Positions 8,198-17,406 of a stretch of 64,000 bases of DNA are shown piece by piece; the first letter of the stretch is position 1, and each line of letters begins with the position of its first letter. The notes under the pieces were generated by a model, which did no database searches, was not told the origin of the DNA, and saw nothing but the letters and a program-made list of their open reading frames with translations. This DNA comes from Novosphingobium piscinae (GTDB lineage: Bacteria > Pseudomonadota > Alphaproteobacteria > Sphingomonadales > Sphingomonadaceae), in assembly GCF_014230355.1 (NCBI RefSeq), contig NZ_JACLAX010000010.1, positions 88,560 through 152,559 on the forward strand, given 5' to 3'. Position numbers and translations under genes: made by a program.

Positions 8198-10678
8198 CTA
8201 GCCGAGCGGCGGGCCGGGGGGCTGGGGGAACCGCGAGCGCGGTCCCTCGCCCCAGTCGGGCGCCAGCTTCTTGGGTGCGTGGGCAGCCGGATCCTCAAGG
8301 TAGCGGGCGATCGCGGCGGCACTGCGGGCGGCCCAGGCACCGACCAGCCGGTCCGGATCGCGGCGCCCGGCCAGAAGCGCACCCTGGCGCTGCAGCGTTT
8401 CGAGCACATAGCCGCGAGCTGCAGGGGCTGCCTCCGGATGGGCGCCGAGGATCATCAAGGCATCAAGCGTGAGCGATTGGACGGCGGTCTGCACGGCCCG
8501 GCCACCCTCGGTTCCCTCGCGCGGGGCGCCCAGTGTCCGGGCCACGATCGCATCGACCATCTCGGGGAACGTCAGCGTGTCCTTCTGGCGGGCGGCCAGC
8601 GCGAGCATGCGATTGGCCCGCGCGGCCTCGGTCAGCGGCTCGAGCACCAGGGCCGTGGCGATCCGGGCGGCCTGCAGCTGATCGAAGGCAGGATCGCCCG
8701 ACAGATCCTCCTTGTTCGATCCGGGGGCGGCAACCAGCTGTGCCAACAGGCTCTCCGGCATGGCCAGCGCCGCCGGCTGCACCGCATCGAGCAGCAGCCC
8801 CAACACCTCCCGTTGCAGGGCGGCCGGGACGAATTCGGTGGGGGGGACAGTATCGCCCTTGACCACGAAGTTCTGGTAGAGCCCACCCACGTACTTTGCC
8901 GCGCTCTCGATCGCATAGCGGTGGTGCAGGTAGACCATCCACAGCCGCGCGTCGCGCAGGGCGCCGACCGGTTCGCCGGGGGTCAGCGCTGCCTGGCCGT
9001 AGGTCTTCAGCAGGATGCTCCGCGCCGCGTAGGTTTCGCGCAGATAGGCGGTGGGAGTGGCGCGATCGTCGTACCAGGTCCAGCGCGGATCGGTGTCGGG
9101 CACATAGTGGAGACCGGCGGCGCGCATGTCGGCTATCACCTTGGCCAGCCCAGCCTTCTCGGCCCCGGGGGCGAAGACCGAATAGGCGTAGCGGACCATC
9201 ATCTTGTCGTAGGCGCCGATCTGCTTCTGGAACGCCTCGGACAGGTCAACATGGTCCCCGGCCACCTTCACCCGCGGCGAGGGATACTCCATCACCGACT
9301 GACGATCGTCGAGGCTCGAGGCGAAGTTGTGCTGGAAGCCGAGGGCATGGCCGAGTTCATGCGCCGTGAGCAGCGCCTGACGCACCAGCACCATGTCGCG
9401 CTGCCCGGCTGGCATCCCGGCGAAGGCGCCGGGGGTGACCAGTGCCGGATCGGCCACGGTCACTCCGCTGCCATCGGCGGGGAGCGCTGCGGTATAGGCA
9501 TCCCAGTAGTTGGCGATGGTGCGGATGCGGTGCGTGTCCATCCGCGTCTTCGAGCCGAGGATCTCACCGGTGCGGGGGTCGCGGTAGGTGCCGCCGCTGG
9601 AAAAGCCGCGCTCGTCCCGGTTGATCCACAGGACATAGGCGTAGCGGATGTCCATCGGGTCCATGTCGGCGGGGGCATCCTCGGCGCGGACCGCGTTGAT
9701 GAAGCCGGCCTGTTCGAACGCCTTGTTCCACCACAGCGTGCCCTGCTTCATCGCGGTGCGGATGGGGGCCGGGATGGCCGGATCAAAGTAGAAGGTGATC
9801 GGCTTGACCGGCTCGCTCAGTGCGGCCGAGGGGTTTTTCTTCTCGAGCCGCCAGCGGGTGATCCACTTGGTTTCCGTGGGCTCGCTCACCTCCTTGGCAT
9901 AATCGCGGAAGGTCAGCTCGCTCACCCCGATCCGCGGATCGCCGAGACGCGGGACATAGCCGCTTGGCGCCTTGAGGAAGCTGTGGTGGATGCGCAGGGT
10001 CAGGCTGCGCGGATCGGGCGTGACGCTGCGCACCAGTGCCCCCGGGGCATCCCCGGCGAAAGTGGCGATCGTCTCCACCTCGGAGTTGTCCGGGAAGGCC
10101 CTGGTGGCCGGCAGGTGGAACGCGCTGCGCGCCGGATCGAACCGCCAGCCGCCTTGGTTGGCTCGCCGCAGAACGGCCTCGATCCCGGCGGCGTCGCGCA
10201 GGAACAGCCCGGTGGCATCAACCACTATCTTGCCTCCCGCGGTCGATTCGATCGGCAGGCTCGCAAGGACCGAGGTGGGAAAGGAATCGGCCACGCCGGT
10301 CGCCGTCTGGGCTGTGCCGGCCGTGGTGCGGTAGCCCGTGTTGATTTCGACCACCAGCACGCGCGACCCGGCGCGCTGGAAGCGGATCACCGCGCTGTCG
10401 AGGATGCCGCGATCGAGCGGCAACTCGACCGAGCCGCCGCCGCTTGCGGCCGAGACATAGTAGAGGATGTCGGTATCGAAGGCGGGCACCTCGATCAGCA
10501 TGCGGCCCTTGGCCGCATCCCACACGAGTGGCACGAAACCCTCCATCCGCATCGCTGTCGGGCTGGTCGGCGTTGCCATCGGGGTGGGGGCCTGAGCCCG
10601 CGCAAGCGGCCCCGACAGCGCGATCAGGGCGAGGGCCGAAGCCGAGGCGAGGGGGTAGATGCGACGGGACAGGGGCAT
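8198..10678 (-). CDS. Secreted zinc-dependent metalloprotease (DUF5117/DUF4953 type)
   Basis: An 826-residue exported gluzincin-like protease. The start chosen is the ATG at 10678, because it begins directly with a signal peptide (MPLSRRIYPLASASALALIA ending ALA-RAQA). A TTG eight codons upstream is less likely. The catalytic motif AHELGHALGFQHNF matches HExxHxxGxxH. The N-terminal half is the beta-rich DUF5117/DUF5118 region typical of these proteases in Bacteroidetes and sphingomonads. It follows the Lrp-type regulator by 20 bases in the same direction, so the two are probably cotranscribed. Likely role: outer-membrane or periplasmic peptide degradation feeding the divergent TonB/M20 genes. 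Confidence 0.88.
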   Translation of the reverse strand: MPLSRRIYPLASASALALIALSGPLARAQAPTPMATPTSPTAMRMEGFVPLVWDAAKGRMLIEVPAFDTDILYYVSAASGGGSVELPLDRGILDSAVIRFQRAGSRVLVVEINTGYRTTAGTAQTATGVADSFPTSVLASLPIESTAGGKIVVDATGLFLRDAAGIEAVLRRANQGGWRFDPARSAFHLPATRAFPDNSEVETIATFAGDAPGALVRSVTPDPRSLTLRIHHSFLKAPSGYVPRLGDPRIGVSELTFRDYAKEVSEPTETKWITRWRLEKKNPSAALSEPVKPITFYFDPAIPAPIRTAMKQGTLWWNKAFEQAGFINAVRAEDAPADMDPMDIRYAYVLWINRDERGFSSGGTYRDPRTGEILGSKTRMDTHRIRTIANYWDAYTAALPADGSGVTVADPALVTPGAFAGMPAGQRDMVLVRQALLTAHELGHALGFQHNFASSLDDRQSVMEYPSPRVKVAGDHVDLSEAFQKQIGAYDKMMVRYAYSVFAPGAEKAGLAKVIADMRAAGLHYVPDTDPRWTWYDDRATPTAYLRETYAARSILLKTYGQAALTPGEPVGALRDARLWMVYLHHRYAIESAAKYVGGLYQNFVVKGDTVPPTEFVPAALQREVLGLLLDAVQPAALAMPESLLAQLVAAPGSNKEDLSGDPAFDQLQAARIATALVLEPLTEAARANRMLALAARQKDTLTFPEMVDAIVARTLGAPREGTEGGRAVQTAVQSLTLDALMILGAHPEAAPAARGYVLETLQRQGALLAGRRDPDRLVGAWAARSAAAIARYLEDPAAHAPKKLAPDWGEGPRSRFPQPPGPPLG

Positions 10679-10698
10679 GGGCTTTGGCTCCACGATGA

Positions 10699-11199
10699 TC
10701 AACGCGGGGGGTGGCCGCGCCCGGTCCGGGCGCGGTCAAAAACGATGGGAATGGTCGAACGGCGGGCCACTTCGCGCAGAATGAAGCTGCTCCGGATCTT
10801 CGCGACGTGCGGCAGGTTCGACAGTTCCCGGCGGTAGATCGTGTCGTATTCGTCGAGCGAACTGACATGGACAATCAGGATGAAATCGGTGTCGCCCGAG
10901 ATGAAGCCGCAATAGGACATCGAGGGGCACTTCACGACTTCCTCCTCGAATTCGTTGAGCACCTGCTCAGCCTGCGAGCGCAGCTCGATCATCACGATCA
11001 CGACTCCCGAAAAGCCCAGTTGTTCGAGCGATAGCTGGGCGCGGTAGCCGGCGATGATCCCGTTTTCTTCGAGGATGCGCCTTCGGCGCGCCACCGCCGG
11101 GCTCGACAGGCCGAGCTGCTCGCCCATGGCCACGTCGGTGCAGCGCCCGTCGGTCGACAGGAGCTCGAGCAGCCGGAAATCCACCTCGTCCAGTTCCAT
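10699..11199 (-). CDS. Lrp/AsnC family transcriptional regulator
   Basis: A 166-residue feast/famine regulator. The N-terminal winged helix runs DEVDFRLLELLSTDGRCTDVAMGEQLGLSSPAVARRRR. It is followed by the C-terminal alpha/beta RAM domain (SGVVIVMIEL to LPHVAKIRSSFILREV) that binds amino acids and drives oligomerisation. The ATG at 11199 is chosen; a TTG start at 11232 would add 11 residues. It is divergent from the TonB receptor/M20 operon and upstream of the metalloprotease gene. This suggests control of both operons in response to an amino acid or peptide product. AT-rich palindromes in the intervening region are candidate operators. Confidence 0.9.
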   Translation of the reverse strand: MELDEVDFRLLELLSTDGRCTDVAMGEQLGLSSPAVARRRRILEENGIIAGYRAQLSLEQLGFSGVVIVMIELRSQAEQVLNEFEEEVVKCPSMSYCGFISGDTDFILIVHVSSLDEYDTIYRRELSNLPHVAKIRSSFILREVARRSTIPIVFDRARTGRGHPPR

Positions 11200-11530
11200 C
11201 ACAAGCTGCCCGACTGTTTCAAAATCGATCAACAGGAGGCCAAGAAGATTTGAAAGACAAATTTCTCAGCTCATTTGAAAGGTGATTTTATTAAAAATCA
11301 AATTGTCCGTGGTAATGCGCGGGACCGATTCAAGAATCAATCAGGACCTTCCGATTGCGATCTTGTCAAGGGTCCTAATCTGCGCATTTCCCAATGCCAT
11401 CGGACCGCCCAGATTTTTCGACAATGGGCAGAATATGATCAAAGATTCAAACTTATGAAAGTACTGAACGCAGTATTTCTATGAGGAGAGACGAAAGGTC
11501 GCGATTTCAACTTGAAATAGGGGGGTTACA
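11200..11530. promoter_or_regulatory. Divergent control region with AT-rich Lrp-like palindromes
   Basis: This 331-base gap separates the lrp-like gene from the TonB receptor. It is strikingly AT-rich for this genome. ATTTCAA-C-TTGAAAT at 11504-11518 is a perfect 7-1-7 palindrome just before the receptor start. TTTGAAAG recurs at about 11249-11256 and 11274-11281. TACTG (11462-11466) and CAGTA (11471-11475) form another short inverted repeat. Such A/T-rich palindromes are typical of Lrp-family sites; the assignment is inference. Confidence 0.5.
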
Positions 11531-14530
11531 ATGCAGCATCGGGTGGGTGCGAAGAGTTTCCGTGGGGTGGCCTCGTCGACAGCGCTGCTCGGCAGCGTGT
11601 CGCTGGCATGTCTCGCTCTGCCATCCTCGGCGTGGGCCCAGGCGGCGGACGTCGCTCCGCAGGCTCCTGCTGAGCAGGACACGGTCGGCAATCCGGTCGA
11701 GCAGATCACCGTCACCGGGTCGCGCATCGTCCGCGACGGGTACGATGCGCCGACCCCCGTGAGCGTGGTCAGCACGAAGGAGCTCAAGGCCGAAGCGCCC
11801 GCCAACATCTCGGATTTCGTCAACACGCTCCCCGCGGTGCGCGGATCGACCACGGCCGCGAGCACCAACGGTTCGCTCTCCAACGGCGCCGCCGGGATCA
11901 ACAGCGTCAACCTGCGTGCGCTCGGTGCGGTGCGCACCCTTGTCCTGTTTGACGGGCAGCGCTCGGTTGCCTCGACCACGACGGGCACGGTCGATGTCAA
12001 CACCTTCCCGCAGGCGCTGATCCAGCGGGTAGAGGTTGTGACCGGCGGCGCTTCGTCGGCCTATGGTTCCGATGCGGTGTCGGGCGTGGTCAACTTCATC
12101 CTCAACAAGGAGTTCACCGGGTTCAACGCCGAGTACGAGTATGGCGTGACCACTTATGGGGATGGTCCGAACCACAAGCTGTCCGGCACGGTCGGCACGA
12201 AATTCGCCGACGGGCGCGGCCACGCCATCGCCTCGGTCGAGCACTTCACCCAGACCGGCATCCAGAGCATCGACCGCGACTGGAACGACAGCGGCTTCTT
12301 CCTCGCCAACAACCCGGCCTACAGCGCCGCCGGTTGCCGCGATACGCTGGCCTCGACGCCCTGCGTCAACGAGTTTCTGATCGCATCGGGAATCGGCACT
12401 GGCCAGTTCACCCCCGGCGGCCTGATCAGCACCGGGCCGCTCAGCGGGACCTACTTCGGTTCGATCAACCCGGCCACGGGCAGGGCCACGGTCAACCAGC
12501 TGGTGTTCGGCCCGACCAGCGGCCAGTGGATGGTCGGTGGCGACCTCGCGATAACCACGGCTGGTCATCGCAGCAGCGCCACCCTGCTCCCTGCCGAAAA
12601 GCGGACCTCGGCCTTCGGACGCCTGAGTTTCGAGTTCTCGCCTGCGTTCAACGTCTTCGGCCAGTTCGCCTACAGCAAGTACAACGGCCAGAGCTTCTAT
12701 CAGCAAACCCCGACCGTGGGTGTGACGATCCAGCGCGACAACGCCTTCCTGCCGGACTCGGTGCGGGCGGCGATGGTCGCCAACAACCTGAACTCGATCC
12801 AGATCGGGACCAGCAACATTTTCCTGCCGCCGCAGGGCAGCGACAATACGCGCGAGGTCTATCGCTACGTCGTCGGAGCCAACGGCGAATTCGGCGCGCT
12901 GGGCAAGGACTGGAAGTGGGATGGCTACTACCAGCTCGGCGAGACCAAGACGCGCGAGCTGTTGACCAACACCTGGAACATTGCGCGCATGGCTGCAGCC
13001 ACCGATGCGGTGGCCGCGCTGGCGGGCAACGTCGGGGGCTATGCTGCGGGCACGGTGGTCTGCCGGATCAACGTCGACGCCAACACCACCAACGACGACC
13101 GCTCCTGTGTCCCGCTTAACCGGATCGGCACCAACGGCGCCTCGCAGGCGGCGATCGACTATGTGCTGTACAACGGCCAGCAGCCGCTGCGCACCCAGCA
13201 GCTCAAGCAGGAGGTGGTCGCGCTCAACGTTTCGACCAACAATCTGTTCAGCACCTGGGCCGGCCAGGTCTCGCTCGCCTTCGGCGGCGAATACCGCAAG
13301 GAATCGGTGAACGGGCAGGTCGATCAGCTGTTCCGCCCGCTGGTCGCCAACGGGGTGACCACCGGCACCTGGATCTACGGCAACTACCTGCCGACCATCG
13401 GTGCCTACACCGTCAAGGAAGGCTACGTCGAAACCATCGTGCCGCTGGCCTCCGGGCTCGACTTCAACGGGGCGGCGCGCCTGACGGACTATTCGACCTC
13501 GGGCACGGTGACGACATGGAAGGCCGGTCTGACCTGGCAGGTCATCCCCGACATCAAGCTGCGCGGCACGGTCTCGCGGGATATCCGCGCGCCCAACCTG
13601 TCCGAGCTGTTCGCCCCGGGCACGGGCCGCACCAACACGGTCAACGTGCCCCAGCCCAACGGTTCGGTCGCCGCCAACCAGTTCAACGAATCGACGGTGG
13701 GCAATCCCGGCCTGAAGCCGGAGGTGGCGCGCACCTACGGCGTCGGCGTGGTCGCCACACCGGCCTTCCTGCCCGGTTTCGCGATGTCGGTGGACTACTA
13801 CAAGATCGACCTGTCGGGCTCGATCGACTCGCTGACCGCGCAGACGCTGGTTGACCAGTGCTATCTCCAGCAGATCGCCACGGCCTGTACCTTCATCTCG
13901 ACCACCGGCGGTCGTGGGGTCACCACACCCGGCCTCGCGGTGACCAGCATCGAGATCAAGCCGACCAACTTCGTCAGTCTTGAGACCAGCGGGATCGATA
14001 TCGAGGCGAGCTACCGCCGCCAGATCGGTCCGGGCAACCTGACCCTGCGCGGCCTTGCCAGCCATGCGATCGAGCTGGTGACCGACAACGGCGTGACGCT
14101 GCAGACCGATGCCGCCGGCCAGAATACCGGCGGCCTGCCCAAGTGGACCTACCGCTTCACCGCCGGCTACGACTTCGACAGCGGCTTCAGCATCCAGGGC
14201 GTGGCCCGCGGCGTGTCGGGCGGCGTCTACAACAACAACTACATCGTCTGCACCGCCGACTGTCCGCTCTCGACCGCTGACCGCCGCACCGTGAACCTCA
14301 ATTCGATTGCCGGCGCGTTCTATTACGACATCAACGCCAGCTACAATTTCGAGGTGGCGGGCGCCAAGGCCCAGGCTTTCCTGTCGATCCGCAACCTGAC
14401 CAACAAGGATCCGGTGCTGGTCGGCAACGGCCCGACCGGCAACAACACCCCGGCCTATCCGCAGACCAACCGCGCGCTCTACGACGTGCTCGGTCGCGTG
14501 TTCCGGATGGGCGTGCGCATCAAGATGTAA
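11531..14530 (+). CDS. TonB-dependent outer-membrane receptor (large, oligopeptide/substrate type)
   Basis: A 999-residue receptor with a signal peptide ending near AWAQA and a TonB-box-like stretch followed by EQITVTGSRIVRDGY. The plug domain includes VEVVTGGASSAYGSDAVSGVVNF. The large 22-strand barrel ends in an aromatic-rich C-terminal strand (LGRVFRMGVRIKM). Length and plug type match the sphingomonad/Xanthomonas receptors that import peptides or glycans. An M20 hydrolase gene follows 76 bases downstream and the divergent operon encodes a protease, so a peptide substrate is the best guess. A Lrp-like site overlaps the leader. Confidence 0.92.
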   Translation: MQHRVGAKSFRGVASSTALLGSVSLACLALPSSAWAQAADVAPQAPAEQDTVGNPVEQITVTGSRIVRDGYDAPTPVSVVSTKELKAEAPANISDFVNTLPAVRGSTTAASTNGSLSNGAAGINSVNLRALGAVRTLVLFDGQRSVASTTTGTVDVNTFPQALIQRVEVVTGGASSAYGSDAVSGVVNFILNKEFTGFNAEYEYGVTTYGDGPNHKLSGTVGTKFADGRGHAIASVEHFTQTGIQSIDRDWNDSGFFLANNPAYSAAGCRDTLASTPCVNEFLIASGIGTGQFTPGGLISTGPLSGTYFGSINPATGRATVNQLVFGPTSGQWMVGGDLAITTAGHRSSATLLPAEKRTSAFGRLSFEFSPAFNVFGQFAYSKYNGQSFYQQTPTVGVTIQRDNAFLPDSVRAAMVANNLNSIQIGTSNIFLPPQGSDNTREVYRYVVGANGEFGALGKDWKWDGYYQLGETKTRELLTNTWNIARMAAATDAVAALAGNVGGYAAGTVVCRINVDANTTNDDRSCVPLNRIGTNGASQAAIDYVLYNGQQPLRTQQLKQEVVALNVSTNNLFSTWAGQVSLAFGGEYRKESVNGQVDQLFRPLVANGVTTGTWIYGNYLPTIGAYTVKEGYVETIVPLASGLDFNGAARLTDYSTSGTVTTWKAGLTWQVIPDIKLRGTVSRDIRAPNLSELFAPGTGRTNTVNVPQPNGSVAANQFNESTVGNPGLKPEVARTYGVGVVATPAFLPGFAMSVDYYKIDLSGSIDSLTAQTLVDQCYLQQIATACTFISTTGGRGVTTPGLAVTSIEIKPTNFVSLETSGIDIEASYRRQIGPGNLTLRGLASHAIELVTDNGVTLQTDAAGQNTGGLPKWTYRFTAGYDFDSGFSIQGVARGVSGGVYNNNYIVCTADCPLSTADRRTVNLNSIAGAFYYDINASYNFEVAGAKAQAFLSIRNLTNKDPVLVGNGPTGNNTPAYPQTNRALYDVLGRVFRMGVRIKM

Positions 14531-14537
14531 ACCGCCG

Positions 14538-14568
14538 GCCCGGGGTGGCGCGGCGCGGCGCCCCGGGC
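14538..14568 (+). repeat. GC-rich intergenic hairpin within the TonB-M20 operon
   Basis: GCCCGGGG (14538-14545) pairs perfectly with CCCCGGGC (14561-14568). It lies between two codirectional genes and lacks a T-run, so it is more likely an mRNA-stabilising or partial attenuation hairpin than a full terminator. Confidence 0.45.
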
Positions 14569-14606
14569 GCGGGAGAGCTTCAACAGTTCCCGATGGGAGT
14601 GAGACG

Positions 14607-16196
14607 ATGATGATGAAGACAGCGGTACTTTCGACCATGGCCCTGCTGCTCGCCGGCACCCCGCTGAGCGTGGCAGCCAAGGCCCCGCCCGCGCTCAAGA
14701 CCGAAGCGGCGGCACTGATCGATGGCCAGGCCAAGCTGGTTCAGGAGATGGTCGATTCGGTGTTCAGCTTCCAGGAGCCGGGGTTCCAGGAGTACCAGAC
14801 CGCGGAATACCTGACGGGCATCCTCGAGAAGAACGGCTTCACCATCAACCGCGGCGTGGCGGGCATTCCCACCGCCTGGACCGCCACCTGGAGCAACGGC
14901 GACGGACCGGTCGTGGCGCTCGGTTCGGACGTCGACGGTCTGCTGGGACTGTCGCAGGTTCCGGGGGTGCCGCAGATCAAGCCCCTGGTGGCCGGTGCCC
15001 CGGGTCACGGCGAGGGCCACAACTCGGGCATGCCGCTGATCATCGCCGCCGCGCTGGCGACCAAGGAGGTGATGATCAAGCACAAGCTCAAGGGCAAGCT
15101 GATGCTGTGGCCCGGCGTGGCCGAAGAGCTCTTGGCGACCAAGGCGTTCTATGTTCGCGCCGGCCTGTTCAAGGACGTCGACGTCTCGATCTTCACCCAC
15201 GTCGCCTCCAGCTTCGGCACCAGCTACGGCGATTCCGGCAACAACGGGATGGTCTCGGTCGAATACACCTTCAAGGGAATCACCAGCCATGCCGCGGGCT
15301 CGCCGTGGTCCGGGCGCAGCGCGCTTGACGGCGTCGAGCTGATGGACATCGCCTGGAACATGCGGCGCGAGCACCTGCCCCTGACACAGCGCTCGCACTA
15401 TGTGATCACCAATGGCGGCGGGCAGCCCAACATCGTCCCGGGCGAGGCCACGGTTTGGTACTACTTCCGTGAACAGACCTTCGATTCGATCCGCAAGCTC
15501 TACCAGACCGGCACCGAGATCGCCGAGGCCGCGGCGAAGGCGACCGGGACAACCATGACCAAGCGGGTGCTCGGCTATGCCGCGCCGAACTTCGGCAACA
15601 AGCCGCTGGCCGAGGCCGCCTACGAGAACATCAAGCTGGTCGGCATGCCCAAGTGGACGCCCGACGACCAGGCTTTCACCAAGGCGGTCCAGGAGGCGCT
15701 GAAGTTCAAGGTCGCTCCGCTCAAGACCGAGGTCGAACCGCTATCCAACCCGGACACGCGCGGTCCGTCGACCGGCGGTGGATCGGATGACATCGGCGAC
15801 ATCATGTGGACCGTGCCGACGATCACGATCCGCTTCCCGTCCAACATCCCCAGCATGATCGGCCACAACGTCACCTCGGCGATCGCCATGACCACGCCGA
15901 TCGCCCACAAGGGGGCGGTGGCCGGCGCCAAGGCCGTGGCGATGACCGTGCTCGACGTGCTCACCACGCCCAAGCTGGTCACCGATGCCAAGACCTATTT
16001 TCAGACCGTGCAGCTCAAGGACCAGAAGTACGATCCGGTCCTGACCCCCGAGGACAAGCCGGCGATCCACCTCAACAAGGAGCTGATGGAGCGAATCCGG
16101 CCCGAGCTGAAGAAGTACTACTACGACCCTGCCAAGTACCCGAGCTACCTTGAGCAGCTGGGGATCAAGTACCCGCAGCTCACCCCGACCCGCTAG
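14607..16196 (+). CDS. Exported M20-family metallohydrolase (AbgB-like amidohydrolase)
   Basis: A 529-residue M20D-type hydrolase with a signal peptide (TAVLSTMALLLAGTPLSVAA), so it acts in the periplasm. Metal-site motifs are ALGSDVDGL (about 105-112) and GHGEGHNSG (133-141). A dimerisation insert (SHAAGSPWSGRSALDG) and a late histidine in SMIGHNVTSA complete the family pattern. The usual Cys of the GHxCGH motif is replaced by Glu136. Family members hydrolyse amide bonds of N-acyl amino acids or peptides. It follows the TonB receptor in an apparent operon, consistent with trimming an imported peptide or amide. The substrate is not readable. Confidence 0.88.
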   Translation: MMMKTAVLSTMALLLAGTPLSVAAKAPPALKTEAAALIDGQAKLVQEMVDSVFSFQEPGFQEYQTAEYLTGILEKNGFTINRGVAGIPTAWTATWSNGDGPVVALGSDVDGLLGLSQVPGVPQIKPLVAGAPGHGEGHNSGMPLIIAAALATKEVMIKHKLKGKLMLWPGVAEELLATKAFYVRAGLFKDVDVSIFTHVASSFGTSYGDSGNNGMVSVEYTFKGITSHAAGSPWSGRSALDGVELMDIAWNMRREHLPLTQRSHYVITNGGGQPNIVPGEATVWYYFREQTFDSIRKLYQTGTEIAEAAAKATGTTMTKRVLGYAAPNFGNKPLAEAAYENIKLVGMPKWTPDDQAFTKAVQEALKFKVAPLKTEVEPLSNPDTRGPSTGGGSDDIGDIMWTVPTITIRFPSNIPSMIGHNVTSAIAMTTPIAHKGAVAGAKAVAMTVLDVLTTPKLVTDAKTYFQTVQLKDQKYDPVLTPEDKPAIHLNKELMERIRPELKKYYYDPAKYPSYLEQLGIKYPQLTPTR

Positions 16197-16203
16197 GCGG
16201 CGA

Positions 16204-16242
16204 CGCGGGGCGCGCCAGGCCGGCGGTCCGGCGCGCCCCGCG
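16204..16242. terminator. Strong GC hairpin between convergent genes
   Basis: A 13-base arm at 16204-16216 (CGCGGGGCGCGCC) pairs perfectly with 16230-16242 around a 13-nt loop. It sits between the M20 gene and the convergent TIM-barrel gene and probably ends transcription from both sides, although no long T-run is present. Confidence 0.55.
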
Positions 16243-16256
16243 GTGCGACCCTGTGG

Positions 16257-17330
16257 CTAGGCCAGCTTGGCCAGACCCCAGGCAAACACCCGGCGGTTGT
16301 TCTCCTCCTCAAGCCGGAACTGCTCCGCGGGCGAGAGCGTGCTCACGATCGGCAGTGCGGTCTGCCGGCGCCGCACCATTGCCATCCATCGGTCGACGCG
16401 TGGCCGGCGGTCGGCGAAGGCCGCATGATAGCGGTCGGTCAGGACCGGCACCTTCAGCGGATCGCGGGTGATCAGCTCGGTGGTCGGGAAAATTCGGGGA
16501 TTGGCCTTGCGCATGATCGCGAAAAGCCGCGCCTGGTCGGTCATCCCGGTATCGAACAGCACCTCCGACAGGAGGAAACCCTCGGCGTAAGGGGCCACTC
16601 CCATGTCCTTGAGCGAACAGGCCTTCACCCAAGGCGCGAGCGCGGTCACGGTTTCCTCGGGGCGTTCCATGAAGCTCATGTTGTTGCCCGGGTCGATCAG
16701 GCTGCCGAGATAGGCGCTGTCGATCCGCTTGAGCAGCGCGACGTGCTCCGCGACTGTCCGGTCTTTGTGGTTCTCCAGCGCGATCGCCACGCGGTACTTC
16801 TCGGCGATCGGCACGCAGCGTTCGATAATGGTGTTGGCTTCTGCCAGCCAGCGCGACCAGTCGGCCAGACTGGTAAAGGACTCGTAGCGCCGGCCAGTGC
16901 TGTCCGCTGGCGGCCGCGAGACCGCCCGCACACAGGTCGCGCCAAGCTCGGCTGCGGCCCGGACACTGGCCTCGAACGGCCCATAGTCACCGTCGCTGCG
17001 GGTGGGCAGGCTGGCCTGACCCTCGTAGTACATGCCGAGCTGCTCGAGCCGGGCGCGGAAGCGTGAAATGTCGGCCTGGCCCACGCCGATCTGCACCCCG
17101 CCGCCACCGAGGCTGCGCACATAGTCGAGGAAGGCCACGGGATCCTCGCGCAGGCCTTTGGCAACCCCGTCCAGTCCGCGCAGGTGCGCCGAGAGTCCGG
17201 TCGCGGCCACGCCGAGCGGCGACTTGCGGGGCAGGACCCCTTCGGCCTCGGCGATGGCCAGGCTGGGGAACCCGGCGAAGAGGGTGGCGGCGAGCGCTGA
17301 CTGGCCGAACCGGCGACGGGTCATCTGCAT
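16257..17330 (-). CDS. Tat-exported sugar phosphate isomerase/epimerase-like TIM barrel
   Basis: A 357-residue protein of the AP-endonuclease-2/xylose-isomerase-like TIM-barrel family. The ATG at 17330 has AGGAG upstream and begins MQMTRRRFGQ, a twin-arginine signal, so the protein is folded in the cytoplasm and exported. Metal-site residues fit ALENHKDRT (Glu), GSLIDPGNN (Asp) and later His/Glu positions. Members isomerise, epimerise or dehydrate sugars and inositols. It lies downstream of the TonB receptor at 17407-20076, separated by a terminator-like hairpin, so read-through expression with that receptor is likely. The reaction is not assignable. Confidence 0.8.
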   Translation of the reverse strand: MQMTRRRFGQSALAATLFAGFPSLAIAEAEGVLPRKSPLGVAATGLSAHLRGLDGVAKGLREDPVAFLDYVRSLGGGGVQIGVGQADISRFRARLEQLGMYYEGQASLPTRSDGDYGPFEASVRAAAELGATCVRAVSRPPADSTGRRYESFTSLADWSRWLAEANTIIERCVPIAEKYRVAIALENHKDRTVAEHVALLKRIDSAYLGSLIDPGNNMSFMERPEETVTALAPWVKACSLKDMGVAPYAEGFLLSEVLFDTGMTDQARLFAIMRKANPRIFPTTELITRDPLKVPVLTDRYHAAFADRRPRVDRWMAMVRRRQTALPIVSTLSPAEQFRLEEENNRRVFAWGLAKLA

Positions 17331-17356
17331 GCGGGGACTCCTCTCGCAGGGCCCTG

Positions 17357-17384
17357 AAAAAAGGGCCGGGCGCGAGCGCCCGGC
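17357..17384 (-). terminator. Rho-independent terminator or attenuator after the TonB receptor
   Basis: Read on the minus strand, a perfect 9-bp hairpin with a 2-nt loop (GCCGGGCGC at 17365-17373 against 17376-17384) is followed by CC and six T residues (17357-17362). This is the most classical intrinsic terminator in the window. It lies between the receptor stop and the TIM-barrel start, so it would lower expression of the second gene. Confidence 0.8.
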
Positions 17385-17406
17385 ACAAGGGTCTTCAGGG
17401 TGAAGC

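Noticed and set aside
11507..14734. A 1075-codon open frame antisense to the TonB receptor, and similar long antisense frames at 8144-10837, 37299-40532 and 42033-44810
   Set aside because: They are mirror frames of high-GC genes: their translations are Arg/Gly/His-rich low-complexity sequence without domains, while the opposite strands encode clear protein families.
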